Part shown: piece by piece, positions 21,170 through 30,274 of the stretch
Layout of the letters: each line of letters starts with the position of its first letter
How positions within the stretch are numbered: the stretch's first letter is position 1
DNA from: Pseudomonas asplenii
Lineage (GTDB): Bacteria; Pseudomonadota; Gammaproteobacteria; Pseudomonadales; Pseudomonadaceae
DNA length: 64,000 bases
Reading direction: 5' to 3'
Assembly: GCF_900105475.1 (NCBI RefSeq)
Contig: NZ_LT629777.1
Span: 992,001 to 1,056,000 of the forward strand
The notes under the pieces: generated by a model
What the model was told of the DNA's origin: nothing
What the model saw: only the letters and a program-made list of their open reading frames with translations
Database searches by the model: none
Made by a program: the position numbers and the translations under genes

Positions 21170-22246
21170 ATGCCTGTAAATAGCGTCGACCTTCCCGCCC
21201 TTGCCCACTCCATCAAACAATGGGCTCGCGAACTGGGCTTCCAGCAGGTCGGCATTGCGGGCCTGGAACTGGGTGAACATGAGCAGCATCTGCAACGCTG
21301 GCTCGATGCAGGCTATCACGGCGACATGGACTACATGGGCGCCCACGGCAGCAAACGCTCGCACCCGGACGAACTGGTCCCCGGCACGCTGCGGGTCGTC
21401 TCACTGCGCATGGACTACCTGCCGGGCGACACGCAGATGGTCCAGCGCCTGGCCGAACCGGAAAAAGCCTACGTCTCGCGCTACGCCCTTGGGCGCGATT
21501 ACCACAAGCTGATCCGTAAACGCCTGCAGCAATTGGCCGAACGGATCCAGCAGGTGATCGGCCCCTTTGGTTATCGCGCCTTCGTCGACAGCGCCCCGGT
21601 CCTGGAAAAGGCCATCGCCGAACAGGCCGGTCTGGGCTGGATCGGCAAGAACACCCTGGTACTCAATCGCAAGGCCGGCAGCTACTTCTTTCTCGGCGAG
21701 CTGTTCGTCGACCTGCCGCTGCCGGTGGACGAGCCTCACGCAACGGAACATTGCGGACGCTGCACGGCGTGCATGGATATCTGTCCGACAGCCGCATTCG
21801 TCGGACCTTACATGCTGGACGCCCGACGCTGCATTTCCTACCTGACCATCGAACTCAAGACCGCTATCCCGGAAGAATTGCGACCCCTGATCGGCAACCG
21901 GGTATTCGGCTGCGACGACTGCCAGGTCGTCTGCCCCTGGAACCGTTTCGCCCGTCCGTCCGCCGAGAACGACTTCCAGCCCCGACACAGCCTGGATAAT
22001 GCCGGGTTGGCAGAGCTGTTCCGCTGGGATGAAGAGACCTTCCTGAAAAACACCGAGGGTTCGCCGCTGCGCCGCGCCGGTTACGAACGCTGGTTGCGCA
22101 ACCTGGCCGTCGGCCTGGGCAATGCACCGTCGACCATCGCAGTACTCGAGGCCCTCGACAGCCGGCGGGATTATCCGTCCGAGCTGGTCCAGGAACACGT
22201 GCAATGGGCCCTGCGCCAGCATGCAGAGCGGGCCGCCCCGTCCTGA
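21170..22246 (+). CDS. queG: Epoxyqueuosine reductase QueG
   Basis: A 358-residue cobalamin- and [4Fe-4S]-dependent enzyme for the last step of queuosine formation in tRNA. Two ferredoxin-type cysteine clusters are seen: CGRCTACMDICPTAAF near 190-205 and CDDCQVVCPWNRF near 246-258. A C-terminal HEAT-like region follows. The start MPVNSVDLPALAHSI at 21170 fits the family; the frame is open upstream but overlaps the divergent nnrD. The gene stands alone on the plus strand. Confidence 0.94.
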   Translation: MPVNSVDLPALAHSIKQWARELGFQQVGIAGLELGEHEQHLQRWLDAGYHGDMDYMGAHGSKRSHPDELVPGTLRVVSLRMDYLPGDTQMVQRLAEPEKAYVSRYALGRDYHKLIRKRLQQLAERIQQVIGPFGYRAFVDSAPVLEKAIAEQAGLGWIGKNTLVLNRKAGSYFFLGELFVDLPLPVDEPHATEHCGRCTACMDICPTAAFVGPYMLDARRCISYLTIELKTAIPEELRPLIGNRVFGCDDCQVVCPWNRFARPSAENDFQPRHSLDNAGLAELFRWDEETFLKNTEGSPLRRAGYERWLRNLAVGLGNAPSTIAVLEALDSRRDYPSELVQEHVQWALRQHAERAAPS

Positions 22247-22251
22247 TCCCG

Positions 22252-22863
22252 TCAGGCCTCGTCGTTATAGACGAACTTGGGCATTTCCCAGTGAAACCGG
22301 ATGGCCAACAGGCGCAGCAGGAAGCCGCCGAACAGCGTGATCAGCACCGCCTGCTCACTGGGCAGTTGCCAATAGGTGCAACCAAGAAAACACCAGGCGG
22401 CAGCGAAGGAGACGCTGGCATAGAGTTCACGACGGAACACCAGCGGGATGTCGTTGCAGAAGATATCCCGCAATACGCCACCAAAAACCCCGGTGATCAC
22501 CCCACTGACCGATGCCACCATCATCCCCTGTCCCATCTCCAGGGCCGTCAGGCAGCCGATCAGCGTGAAAGCCACCAGCCCCAGGGCATCGAGCACCAGG
22601 AACAGCGAGCGCAAGTGGCGCATCAGCGGTGCGATGAACACCGTCACCAGGGCGGCGACCGAGGTCAGCACCAGGTATTCCGGGTGCTTGACCCAGGTCA
22701 GCGGATAATGCCCCAGCAATACATCACGGACCGAACCGCCGCCGAGGGCGGTGACGCAGGCGATCAGCACCACACCGAACCAGTCCATGCCGCGCCGCCC
22801 GGCTGACAAGGCGCCCGTCATGGCTTCGGCGGTAATGGCGACGAGGTAGAGCATCAGCAGCAT
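22252..22863 (-). CDS. UPF0126/TRIC-family membrane protein (YadS-like)
   Basis: A 203-residue, seven-TM protein built from two repeats. Each repeat has a conserved glycine-rich turn: GGGSVRDVLLG near 41-51 and GVFGGVLRDIFCND near 126-139. The fold is shared with TRIC cation channels. Some members have been linked to glycine uptake, but the substrate here is unknown. It converges tail to tail with queG, 5 bp apart. The first ATG at 22863 is used; nearby in-frame ATGs make this uncertain by a few residues. Confidence 0.88.
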   Translation of the reverse strand: MLLMLYLVAITAEAMTGALSAGRRGMDWFGVVLIACVTALGGGSVRDVLLGHYPLTWVKHPEYLVLTSVAALVTVFIAPLMRHLRSLFLVLDALGLVAFTLIGCLTALEMGQGMMVASVSGVITGVFGGVLRDIFCNDIPLVFRRELYASVSFAAAWCFLGCTYWQLPSEQAVLITLFGGFLLRLLAIRFHWEMPKFVYNDEA

Positions 22864-22944
22864 GATGGCGGTCCGGGCAGGAGAAGGCGCGCAGTCTACT
22901 CATTTGGGCTGCGCACCAAAAGAGCGCAACCACGCCGCAACCGA

Positions 22945-23487
22945 TCAGAACCTGATGAAGTGCTTGCGGTAGTGCTGCAGCTCGGCAATCGACTCGCGGA
23001 TATCGTCCAGAGCCAGATGGGTACTGCCCTTCTGGAAGCTGTCACGCACTTCCGGCGCCCAGCGCGCCGCCAGCTCTTTCAGGGTGGAAACATCCAGGTT
23101 GCGGTAGTGGAAATAGCGTTCCAGGGACTTCATGTGGCGCGCGAGAAAGCGGCGGTCCTGGCAGATGCTGTTGCCACAGATCGGCGACTTGCCCTTGGGC
23201 ACCCACTGTTCCAGAAAGGCAATGGTCTGCGCCTCGGCCTCGGCCATGCTGATGCGGCTATCGCGGACACGCTGGGTCAGACCCGAACCGCCATGCTGGC
23301 GAGTGTTCCACTCATCCATGCCGGCCAGGATTTCGTCGCTCTGGTGGATAGCGATCACCGGACCTTCGGCCAGGGTGTTCAGGTTGCTGTCGGTAACGAT
23401 GGTGGCCATTTCGATGATCACATCGGTGTCCGGGTCGAGACCGGTCATCTCGAGGTCGATCCAGATGAGGTTCTGTGGATTTTGCAT
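22945..23487 (-). CDS. orn: Oligoribonuclease
   Basis: A 180-residue DEDDh 3'-5' exoribonuclease that degrades 2-5-mers. In Pseudomonas it also clears pGpG, the product of c-di-GMP hydrolysis. Catalytic residues D11 and E13 lie in [11 protein letters not shown], and the H/D pair in [12 protein letters not shown] near the C-terminus. The ATG at 23487 has GAGGAG upstream; the eight-codon extension to 23511 is not family-like. Divergent from rsgA over a 110-bp gap. Confidence 0.97.
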   Translation of the reverse strand: MQNPQNLIWIDLEMTGLDPDTDVIIEMATIVTDSNLNTLAEGPVIAIHQSDEILAGMDEWNTRQHGGSGLTQRVRDSRISMAEAEAQTIAFLEQWVPKGKSPICGNSICQDRRFLARHMKSLERYFHYRNLDVSTLKELAARWAPEVRDSFQKGSTHLALDDIRESIAELQHYRKHFIRF

Positions 23488-23597
23488 AGCGTGACTCCTC
23501 GGCATAGCCAAACAGTTTAGCGCAGGCTGCGCTTGCCGGGCGTGCTAAACTCGCGACCGCTTGACCCTCACCGACGATTCGACGATACGGAACACCA

Positions 23598-24629
23598 ATG
23601 GCCAAACGCCAGCTCAACCGCCGCCAGAACTGGCGCATCGAAAAGATTCAGGGCGAACGCGCCGCACGCGCCGCCAAACGCGAATCACAGGCCGTGGACG
23701 CACTGGAGGGCGGCGACCTGGGACCCGAACAGACGGGCCTGGTGATTGCGCACTTCGGCGTGCAAGTCGAAGTCGAGGCGCTGGAAGGAGAACTCGCGGG
23801 TCAGGTCTTCCGTTGCCACCTGCGGGCCAACCTGCCAGCCCTGGTGACCGGCGACCGGGTGGTCTGGCGCGCCGGCAACCAGGGCATCGGCGTGATCGTC
23901 GCACAGCTGCCACGCAACACCGAGCTCAAGCGCCCGGACAGTCGTGGCCAGCTCAAACCCGTAGCGGCCAACGTCGACATGATCGTGATCGTCTTCGCCC
24001 CGCTGCCAGAACCCCATGCCAACCTGATCGACCGCTACCTGGTAGCCGCCGAGCATGCCGGCATTCGGCCGCTGCTATTGCTGAACAAGTTCGACTTGAT
24101 CGATGAGCACAACGCCCCGGCCCTGAATGCCCTGTTGGCGGTCTATCGGCAACTGGGCTATCCGCTGCTGGAAGTATCGGCCCACCACGGCAACGGCATG
24201 GAGCAGCTCCAACAGCAGTTGGACGGACGCATCAGCGTATTCGTCGGCCAGTCCGGGGTCGGCAAGTCCTCGCTGGTCAACAGCCTGCTGCCGGAAGTGG
24301 AAACCCGCGTCGGCCCACTCTCCGAGCTGTCCGGCCAAGGTACTCACACCACCACCACCGCGCGCCTGTTCCACTTCCCGGGCGGCGGCGAACTGATCGA
24401 CTCGCCGGGGATTCGCGAATTCGGCCTGGGCCATGTCAGCCGTGACGATGTCGAGGCCGGCTTCATCGAGTTCACCGACTTGCTCGGCACCTGCCGTTTC
24501 CGCGATTGCAAACATGACCGCGAACCCGGCTGCGCGCTGCTCAAGGCACTGGAAGATGGCCGTATCCAGCAGCAGCGGATGAACAGCTACCGCTCGATCA
24601 TTGCCAGCCTGCCGCAAGACAGCTATTGA
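23598..24629 (+). CDS. rsgA: Small ribosomal subunit biogenesis GTPase RsgA
   Basis: A 343-residue circularly permuted GTPase that proofreads late 30S assembly. Basic N-terminus [18 protein letters not shown]-fold (about 55-130), then permuted G motifs LNKFDLID (G4), [15 protein letters not shown] (G1) and DSPGIREF (G3). The zinc knuckle [14 protein letters not shown] follows near 297-310. Its 3' end is closed by the hairpin shared with motB. Confidence 0.96.
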   Translation: MAKRQLNRRQNWRIEKIQGERAARAAKRESQAVDALEGGDLGPEQTGLVIAHFGVQVEVEALEGELAGQVFRCHLRANLPALVTGDRVVWRAGNQGIGVIVAQLPRNTELKRPDSRGQLKPVAANVDMIVIVFAPLPEPHANLIDRYLVAAEHAGIRPLLLLNKFDLIDEHNAPALNALLAVYRQLGYPLLEVSAHHGNGMEQLQQQLDGRISVFVGQSGVGKSSLVNSLLPEVETRVGPLSELSGQGTHTTTTARLFHFPGGGELIDSPGIREFGLGHVSRDDVEAGFIEFTDLLGTCRFRDCKHDREPGCALLKALEDGRIQQQRMNSYRSIIASLPQDSY

Positions 24630-24637
24630 AGTCGCCA

Positions 24638-24674
24638 AAATGAAAAGGCCGCGATCATCGCGGCCTTTTCATTT
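24638..24674. terminator. Bidirectional terminator between rsgA and motB
   Basis: Sixteen-base perfect arms AAATGAAAAGGCCGCG (24638-24653) and CGCGGCCTTTTCATTT (24659-24674) enclose a 5-base loop. A/T-rich flanks give a T-run on either strand. It serves the convergent rsgA and motB transcripts. Confidence 0.9.
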
Positions 24675-24677
24675 GCG

Positions 24678-25733
24678 TCAGGAGCCAGTCTTGGGCTTGC
24701 CTGTCTCGTCCATCTTCAACGTGCCCTGTTCGAAGATATTCAAGCGTTGCCGGACCTCATGAGCCGGCAGCGGTTGCTTGTCCGCCGGTAGTGCATTCGG
24801 ATCAGCCGGCGCAGCGTTCGATGCACCCGGTGCACCTGGTGCGCCGGGTGCAACGGGCGCGGCATCCGGCGTGGCTTCATCCGCGCCCTGCTCGCCCTCG
24901 ATGGCTTTCTGGGCCTTCTTGGTCAGCACCACGATATCGATGCGGCGGTTGACCGGATTGAACGGATCAGCCTTGTCGAACAGTGCCGACGAGGCATAAC
25001 CGACCACACGTGCCACTTGCGAGTCTGGATAGCGGCCAGCCACCAGGGCCCGACGCGCGGCGTTGGCACGGTTGGCCGACAGCTCCCAGTTACCGAAGTC
25101 GCCCGTACCGGAGTAAGGCTTGGCATCGGTATGACCGCTGATACTGACCTTGTTCGGCACTGCCTTGATGGTGTCGGCCATCGCCAGCAGGATGTCTTCG
25201 AAATAAGGCTTCAGGCGCGCACTGCCGGAGTCGAACATCGGCCGGTTTTCCGCGTCCATGATCTGGATGCGCAAACCGTCCGGAGTAATCTCGAACAGGA
25301 TCTGGTCCTTGAATTTCTGCAGTTGCGGGCTTTCGTCGACCTTGTTCTGCAACTCTTGCAGCAACAGTTCCAGGCGCTCTTTCTCGACCTGCTCGGCCAT
25401 GTTCTCCACCTGATCGGTGTCGACCGTGACCTTGTCCGGCTGCGGCTGGGACTTCACTTCCGGATTGAGCGTCTTGTCCGGCGCCAGCGTCGGCGAACCG
25501 CCCAGGTCGATGATGTAGGGCGTTCCGCTCTCGGAGAAACCGATCGGGTCCTTGAAGTAACCGGCGATGGCGATCTTCTGCTCCGGGGTCGCGGTGGACA
25601 GCAGCCACAACACCAGAAAGAACGCCATCATCGCTGTCGCGAAGTCGGCGAAGGCGATTTTCCAGGCACCGCCATGGTGCCCGCCGCCAAAGCGCTTGAC
25701 GCGCTTGATGATGATCGGCTGATTATTCTCCAT
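24678..25733 (-). CDS. motB: Flagellar motor stator protein MotB
   Basis: A 351-residue peptidoglycan-anchored stator subunit. The single TM helix holds the proton-accepting aspartate D30 in WKIAFADFATAMMAFF. A plug/linker region follows, then the OmpA-like domain (about 150-285) with SISGHTDAKPYSGTG and NWELSANRANAARR. The tail contains a VAPGAPGAPGAS Pro-Gly-Ala repeat of about 12 residues. It lies 3 bp downstream of motA; P. aeruginosa has the same pair here as one of its two stator sets. Confidence 0.95.
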   Translation of the reverse strand: MENNQPIIIKRVKRFGGGHHGGAWKIAFADFATAMMAFFLVLWLLSTATPEQKIAIAGYFKDPIGFSESGTPYIIDLGGSPTLAPDKTLNPEVKSQPQPDKVTVDTDQVENMAEQVEKERLELLLQELQNKVDESPQLQKFKDQILFEITPDGLRIQIMDAENRPMFDSGSARLKPYFEDILLAMADTIKAVPNKVSISGHTDAKPYSGTGDFGNWELSANRANAARRALVAGRYPDSQVARVVGYASSALFDKADPFNPVNRRIDIVVLTKKAQKAIEGEQGADEATPDAAPVAPGAPGAPGASNAAPADPNALPADKQPLPAHEVRQRLNIFEQGTLKMDETGKPKTGS

Positions 25734-25736
25734 GAC

Positions 25737-26588
25737 TCAGCGACCGCGAACCGCTTGTTCCAGCTCGGCGAAGCTCGGCCGGTGCTTCGGATAGAGAACC
25801 TTGCGCCCGAACTCCACCGCCAGGGATGGTGGCATGCCGGAAGCCGACGCGACCAGGGAGGCCTTGATCGCCTCGTAGACGTTCACCTCTTCCTTGGCAT
25901 CGTGGGCCAGACATTGAGCCAGCGGCCCGAAGAAGCCGTAGGCGGCGAGAATACCGAAGAAGGTACCCACCAGTGCCGCACCCACGTGCATACCGATGGA
26001 CTTCTGGTCGCCCTCCCCCAGGGAGGCCATGGTCACCACAATACCCAGTACCGCCGCAACGATACCGAAACCGGGCATGCCGTCAGCCACACCAGTGACG
26101 GCATGGGACGGATGTTCGAGTTCTTCCTTCATGCTCAACAGTTCCATGTCGAACAGGCCTTCCAGCTCGTGGGGAGCCATGTTGCCCGAGGACATGATAC
26201 GCAGGTAGTCACAGATGAACGCGGTCATGCGCTCATCCTTGAGGACCGCGGGGTATTTGGCGAAGATCGGGCTGGCTGCGGCATCCTCGATGTCGCCCTC
26301 GATCGCCATCATCCCTTCGCGACGGCTCTTGTTGAGGATCTCGTAGATCAGCCCCAACACTTCCATGTAGAAGGCGTGGCTGAACCGCGAGCCGAACATG
26401 CCGAGGGATTTTTTGACCACGTGCATGGTCATATAGCCAGGGTTGGACTGCAGGAAAGCGCCCAGTGCAGCACCGCCGATGATCATCACCTCGAAGGGCT
26501 GGATCAGGGCCGCAATCTTGCCGTGGGAGAGCACGTATCCGCCGAGCACGCTCGCGAATACGACAATGATGCCGATGATTTTAGCCAT
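25737..26588 (-). CDS. motA: Flagellar motor stator protein MotA
   Basis: A 283-residue, four-TM proton-channel subunit (MAKIIGIIVVFASVLGGYVLS is TM1). The large cytoplasmic loop includes LNKSRREGMMAIEGDIED, with the charged residues that contact FliG. The conserved VADGMPGFGIVAAVLGIV stretch opens TM3 with its key proline. Works as the MotA5:MotB2 unit with the adjacent motB. Confidence 0.95.
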   Translation of the reverse strand: MAKIIGIIVVFASVLGGYVLSHGKIAALIQPFEVMIIGGAALGAFLQSNPGYMTMHVVKKSLGMFGSRFSHAFYMEVLGLIYEILNKSRREGMMAIEGDIEDAAASPIFAKYPAVLKDERMTAFICDYLRIMSSGNMAPHELEGLFDMELLSMKEELEHPSHAVTGVADGMPGFGIVAAVLGIVVTMASLGEGDQKSIGMHVGAALVGTFFGILAAYGFFGPLAQCLAHDAKEEVNVYEAIKASLVASASGMPPSLAVEFGRKVLYPKHRPSFAELEQAVRGR

Positions 26589-26796
26589 AGAATGAGAGTA
26601 CTTGTCGAGTCGGGTTCAAGGTCATATTCGGAAGTTAATAAATCTCTTCTTCTATTTATCGGCGAATCTGCGCCAGACTATAGCCAGTTCAGGCGAAAAG
26701 CCAGAAAACCGGCGGCGCATGGCTTGTGCAGCAGTGTCTGCGCCGCGCCGCCAGGCCCGTTCCAGGGCACCTCAACGGTGATGATCGCGCTTAATC

Positions 26797-28335
26797 ATGA
26801 CAAATGAAACGAATGCATCCAGTGCAAGACCGAACACCCTGCAAGGCTGGATCAAGCTGCTGCAGGGCGTGTGCCTGCCCGTCCCACAGGATAGTCATGA
26901 CCGGGTCTGCCGGGCCATTGCCGACAGCCGCAGCTCGCTGCGCGACATCGCCGATTTAATGCAGGATAGCCCAGCCCTGGCGTTGAGCGTAATTTGCGAA
27001 GCCAACCACCACACCCAAGGCAGCATGAGCGAGCCGGCCGAGAACCTCGAGATCGCGATCAACCGCCTCGGCCTGAAACGCACCGCAGAACTGCTCGAGC
27101 GCCTGCCCGCGCGAATGCCGGAAGAAATCCCGGTCGCTCTGCGTCAGTTGCAGTTGATCAGCCAGCACGCCAGCCAACAGGCCAACGGTCTGTTCGCCGC
27201 ACGCCTGGCCAGGCTCTGGCAGGACATCCACTGGGGTAGTCTGCTGTTCCTCGCGCCACTCTGGCCACTGGCACTGACCCACCCCAAGCTGCTCGAAGCC
27301 TGGGAGTTGCGGGTGCTGCAAAAACACGAACCGGCCGGCAGGGTTGAACGAGAGCTGTTCGGTGTGCGCCTGCTGGAGCTGTGCCAGGCCATGGCCGAGT
27401 TCTGGCGCCTACCGGTGTGGGTGACCCAGGGCTATCAAGTGTTACTGAACGAGCGCAAGACCCTCGCCAGGGTGATGCACATCGCCCGCGACAATAATCA
27501 GCGCCTGCGCCAGCAGCAGCAACTGGATGCCGATCCGGACCTGCGCCGCTGGCTGAACCAGCCCGCCAACACCGTGCTGCTGGCCAATGGTCTGGCCCTG
27601 GCGGCGCAACAGGCCTGGAACGGCCCTCATTGCCTGCGCTGGCAATACCTGTCGAGCCTCTATCTGCAGCAACCCATGAGCGAGCTGCAGCAGCAGATCC
27701 ACCAGCAAGCGGCCCAGAGTGCCAACCAGCATTCGATGCAGGACCTGTGGCACCCGGCCGAGGCGCTGATCTGGCCCTGGCATGTGCGCCGCCTGCATGC
27801 CGACCAAGTGCCAGCCGCTGCCCCCAGCGCCGAAGCAATGGTCATCTGGCGTCGGCACTGCGCACAACTGCTGGCCGAACCCAGCCGGTTCAGCAATGCC
27901 ATGCACCTGACCACCGTGGCCCGCGATGCGCTGGTGGCCTGTGGCCTGCGCCGGGTGATGATCCTGATGACCGACCGCAGCCGCACCGCCCTGCGCGTCA
28001 ACCAGACCGCCGGCCTGCCGGCGCAAGCGAGCAACCTGACACTGCAACTGGCCAAGAGCCCCCTGCTGCAACGCCTGATGAGCCAACCGGCACAGGTGCG
28101 CCTGTCGCCGGCCAACGCCGCACAATTCCGGGCCCTGCTGCCCAATAGCCTGCGGGCAGAGTTCCCCGGCGAACACCTGCTGTTGCGCTCGCTGAGCAAC
28201 AATGGCCGAGTGGTGATGGTGGTCCTGGGCGACCAGGACGGCGTGCCGTTTTCGGAAATCACCGTGCAAGCCTTCGGCAAGACCGTGCACTGTATCGAAA
28301 AGGCCCTGCACGCCTTTACCAACCGCAGTGCCTGA
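26797..28335 (+). CDS. HDOD domain-containing protein
   Basis: A 512-residue soluble protein. Residues about 20-220 match the HDOD fold, an HD-related helical domain without phosphohydrolase metal ligands; LRDIADLMQDSPALALSVIC and EIAINRLGLKRTAELL are typical. The C-terminal 200 residues resemble a GAF-like sensor (LVACGLRRVMILMTDRSR). HDOD proteins act as signalling adaptors. Divergent from motA with 208 bp between, and next to rhdA. Ligand and partners unknown. Confidence 0.8.
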   Translation: MTNETNASSARPNTLQGWIKLLQGVCLPVPQDSHDRVCRAIADSRSSLRDIADLMQDSPALALSVICEANHHTQGSMSEPAENLEIAINRLGLKRTAELLERLPARMPEEIPVALRQLQLISQHASQQANGLFAARLARLWQDIHWGSLLFLAPLWPLALTHPKLLEAWELRVLQKHEPAGRVERELFGVRLLELCQAMAEFWRLPVWVTQGYQVLLNERKTLARVMHIARDNNQRLRQQQQLDADPDLRRWLNQPANTVLLANGLALAAQQAWNGPHCLRWQYLSSLYLQQPMSELQQQIHQQAAQSANQHSMQDLWHPAEALIWPWHVRRLHADQVPAAAPSAEAMVIWRRHCAQLLAEPSRFSNAMHLTTVARDALVACGLRRVMILMTDRSRTALRVNQTAGLPAQASNLTLQLAKSPLLQRLMSQPAQVRLSPANAAQFRALLPNSLRAEFPGEHLLLRSLSNNGRVVMVVLGDQDGVPFSEITVQAFGKTVHCIEKALHAFTNRSA

Positions 28336-28378
28336 AGCTTGCGCTACAATCCCCCCCTTTGCATCCAGGAGACCTCAC

Positions 28379-29194
28379 ATGCCTGACTTCTCTGGCTTGC
28401 CGCTGGTGATCGAGCCCAGCGACCTGCTGCCACGTCTCGGCACCCCCGGGCTGATCCTGGTGGACCTGACCAGCAGCGCCCGCTACAGCGCCGGGCACAT
28501 CCCCGGCGCCCGTTTCGTCGATCCCAAGCGCACCCAACTGGGCCAGCCGCCGGCGCCCGGGCTGATGCCATCGCAAGACGCGCTCCAAGCGCTGTTCGGC
28601 GAACTGGGGCATGACCCGGAAGCGGTCTACGTGGTCTACGACGATGAAGGCGGCGGCTGGGCCGGGCGTTTCATCTGGCTGCTGGATGTCATTGGCCATC
28701 GCCGCTACCACTACCTCGACGGCGGCCTGCTGGCGTGGCTGGACGAAGGCCTGCCCGTGTCCGAAGACATCCCGGCAGCCGTTGGCGGCCCGGTTGCCCT
28801 GACCCTGCACGAAGAACCCACTGCGACCCGCGACTACCTGTTGTCGCGCCTCGGCGCGGCCGACCTGGCGATCTGGGACGCCCGTGGACCGCTGGAGTAT
28901 TGCGGCGAGAAAGTCCTCGCCGCCAAGGGTGGGCACATCCCCGGCGCGGTCAACTTCGAATGGACCGCCGGCATGGACAAGGCACGCAGCCTGCGCATCC
29001 GCAAAGACATGGCAGCGATCCTAGACAGCCTGGGGATCACTCCGGACAAGGAAGTGATCACCCATTGCCAGACTCACCACCGCTCCGGCTTCACCTATCT
29101 GGTGGCCAAGGCGCTCGGTTATCCGCGCGTCAAAGGCTACGCCGGCTCCTGGGGCGAATGGGGCAACCACCCCGACACCCCCGTAGAGATTTGA
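28379..29194 (+). CDS. rhdA: Thiosulfate sulfurtransferase (tandem rhodanese) RhdA
   Basis: A 271-residue, two-domain rhodanese that moves sulfane sulfur. The inactive N-terminal domain spans about 10-130. The catalytic domain carries Cys230 in ITHCQTHHRSGF, the CQTHHR loop and residue number known for Azotobacter vinelandii RhdA. The ATG at 28379 has an AGGAGA site upstream; a GTG extension to 28328 is rejected. TACAAT at 28345-28350 could be a -10 box. Followed 18 bp later by psd. Confidence 0.94.
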   Translation: MPDFSGLPLVIEPSDLLPRLGTPGLILVDLTSSARYSAGHIPGARFVDPKRTQLGQPPAPGLMPSQDALQALFGELGHDPEAVYVVYDDEGGGWAGRFIWLLDVIGHRRYHYLDGGLLAWLDEGLPVSEDIPAAVGGPVALTLHEEPTATRDYLLSRLGAADLAIWDARGPLEYCGEKVLAAKGGHIPGAVNFEWTAGMDKARSLRIRKDMAAILDSLGITPDKEVITHCQTHHRSGFTYLVAKALGYPRVKGYAGSWGEWGNHPDTPVEI

Positions 29195-29212
29195 GATTCA
29201 CAAGGACCCTTG

Positions 29213-30076
29213 ATGAAAAAGCGCTTGTTCATCCTCAGCCAATACCTGCTGCCTCACCACCTGCTGTCACGCCTGGCCGGCTGCATTGCCGAATGTCGCG
29301 TACGCTGGTTCAAGAACGCCTTCACCGCCTGGTTCGCCAAGCGTTACCAGGTGGACATGTCCCAGGCTCTGGTGGAAGACCTCACCGCCTACGAACACTT
29401 CAACGCCTTCTTCACCCGCGCGCTGAAAGACGGTGCCCGTCCGCTCGACCCGACACCGGGAGCGATCCTTTGCCCGGCCGACGGCGCCGTCAGCCAGCTC
29501 GGTCCGATCGAGCACGGTCGGATCTTCCAGGCCAAGGGCCACAGCTTCAGCGCCCTTGAACTGCTGGGCGGCGACGCCACGCTCGCCGCACCCTTCATGG
29601 GGGGCGAGTTCGCGACCATCTATCTGTCGCCCAAGGACTACCATCGGGTACACATGCCGCTGGCCGGCACCTTGCGCGAGATGGTCTACGTGCCAGGCCG
29701 CCTGTTCTCGGTCAACCAGACCACCGCCGAAAACGTCCCGGAACTGTTCGCCCGCAACGAGCGCGTCGTCTGCCTGTTCGATACCGAGCGCGGGCCAATG
29801 GCCGTGGTGCTGGTCGGCGCGATGATCGTCGCTTCGGTCGAAACCGTCTGGGCCGGGCTGGTGACGCCGCCCAAACGCGAACTCAAGACCGTCCGCTACG
29901 ACGAGGCCGCCCGTGCGCCCATCCATCTGGAGAAGGGCGCCGAACTCGGACGTTTCAAGCTGGGTTCGACCGCCATCGTGCTGTTCGGCCCCGACCAGGT
30001 GAAGTGGGCCGAAAACCTGACCGCCGGTTCGACCGTGGCCATGGGCCAGGGTCTGGGCCTGCCCAAGGACGCCTGA
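29213..30076 (+). CDS. psd: Phosphatidylserine decarboxylase proenzyme
   Basis: A 287-residue inner-membrane enzyme that makes phosphatidylethanolamine. The LGST self-cleavage site is at 250-253; S252 becomes the pyruvoyl group. D90 (CPADG) and H147 (HRVHMP) complete the charge relay. Length and spacing match the E. coli enzyme. The ATG at 29213 is used in place of the TTG one codon earlier. Confidence 0.97.
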   Translation: MKKRLFILSQYLLPHHLLSRLAGCIAECRVRWFKNAFTAWFAKRYQVDMSQALVEDLTAYEHFNAFFTRALKDGARPLDPTPGAILCPADGAVSQLGPIEHGRIFQAKGHSFSALELLGGDATLAAPFMGGEFATIYLSPKDYHRVHMPLAGTLREMVYVPGRLFSVNQTTAENVPELFARNERVVCLFDTERGPMAVVLVGAMIVASVETVWAGLVTPPKRELKTVRYDEAARAPIHLEKGAELGRFKLGSTAIVLFGPDQVKWAENLTAGSTVAMGQGLGLPKDA

Positions 30077-30086
30077 TAAGGTGCAG

Positions 30087-30122
30087 GCCTCGCGGTTTTG
30101 AGCCAGCTCAGGACCGCGAGGC
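30087..30122 (+). terminator. Possible terminator hairpin after psd
   Basis: A 10-bp perfect stem GCCTCGCGGT (30087-30096) with ACCGCGAGGC (30113-30122) lies 10 bp after the psd stop. No T-run follows on the plus strand, so intrinsic termination is uncertain. Confidence 0.4.
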
Positions 30123-30274
30123 AAAACCCGGACAATCGGTCGCAACAAGATCCGACCGACAACGATGCACCTCTCCCCTATTACTGCTAGAGTCGTGGCA
30201 TTATATTGCCACCAATTTTTTGTCACCTTGCCGATGGATGATGCACGTTTTCTTTGCTGGAGCTGGCCCGTTAG

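Noticed and set aside
21401..22222. 273-codon minus-strand frame opposite queG
   Set aside because: queG has both iron-sulfur motifs and a complete length; the opposite frame shows no domain.
24822..24870. Repeated GGTGCACCTGGTGCGCC-type units in motB as a DNA repeat
   Set aside because: They encode the in-frame APGAPGA linker of MotB and are explained by protein low complexity.
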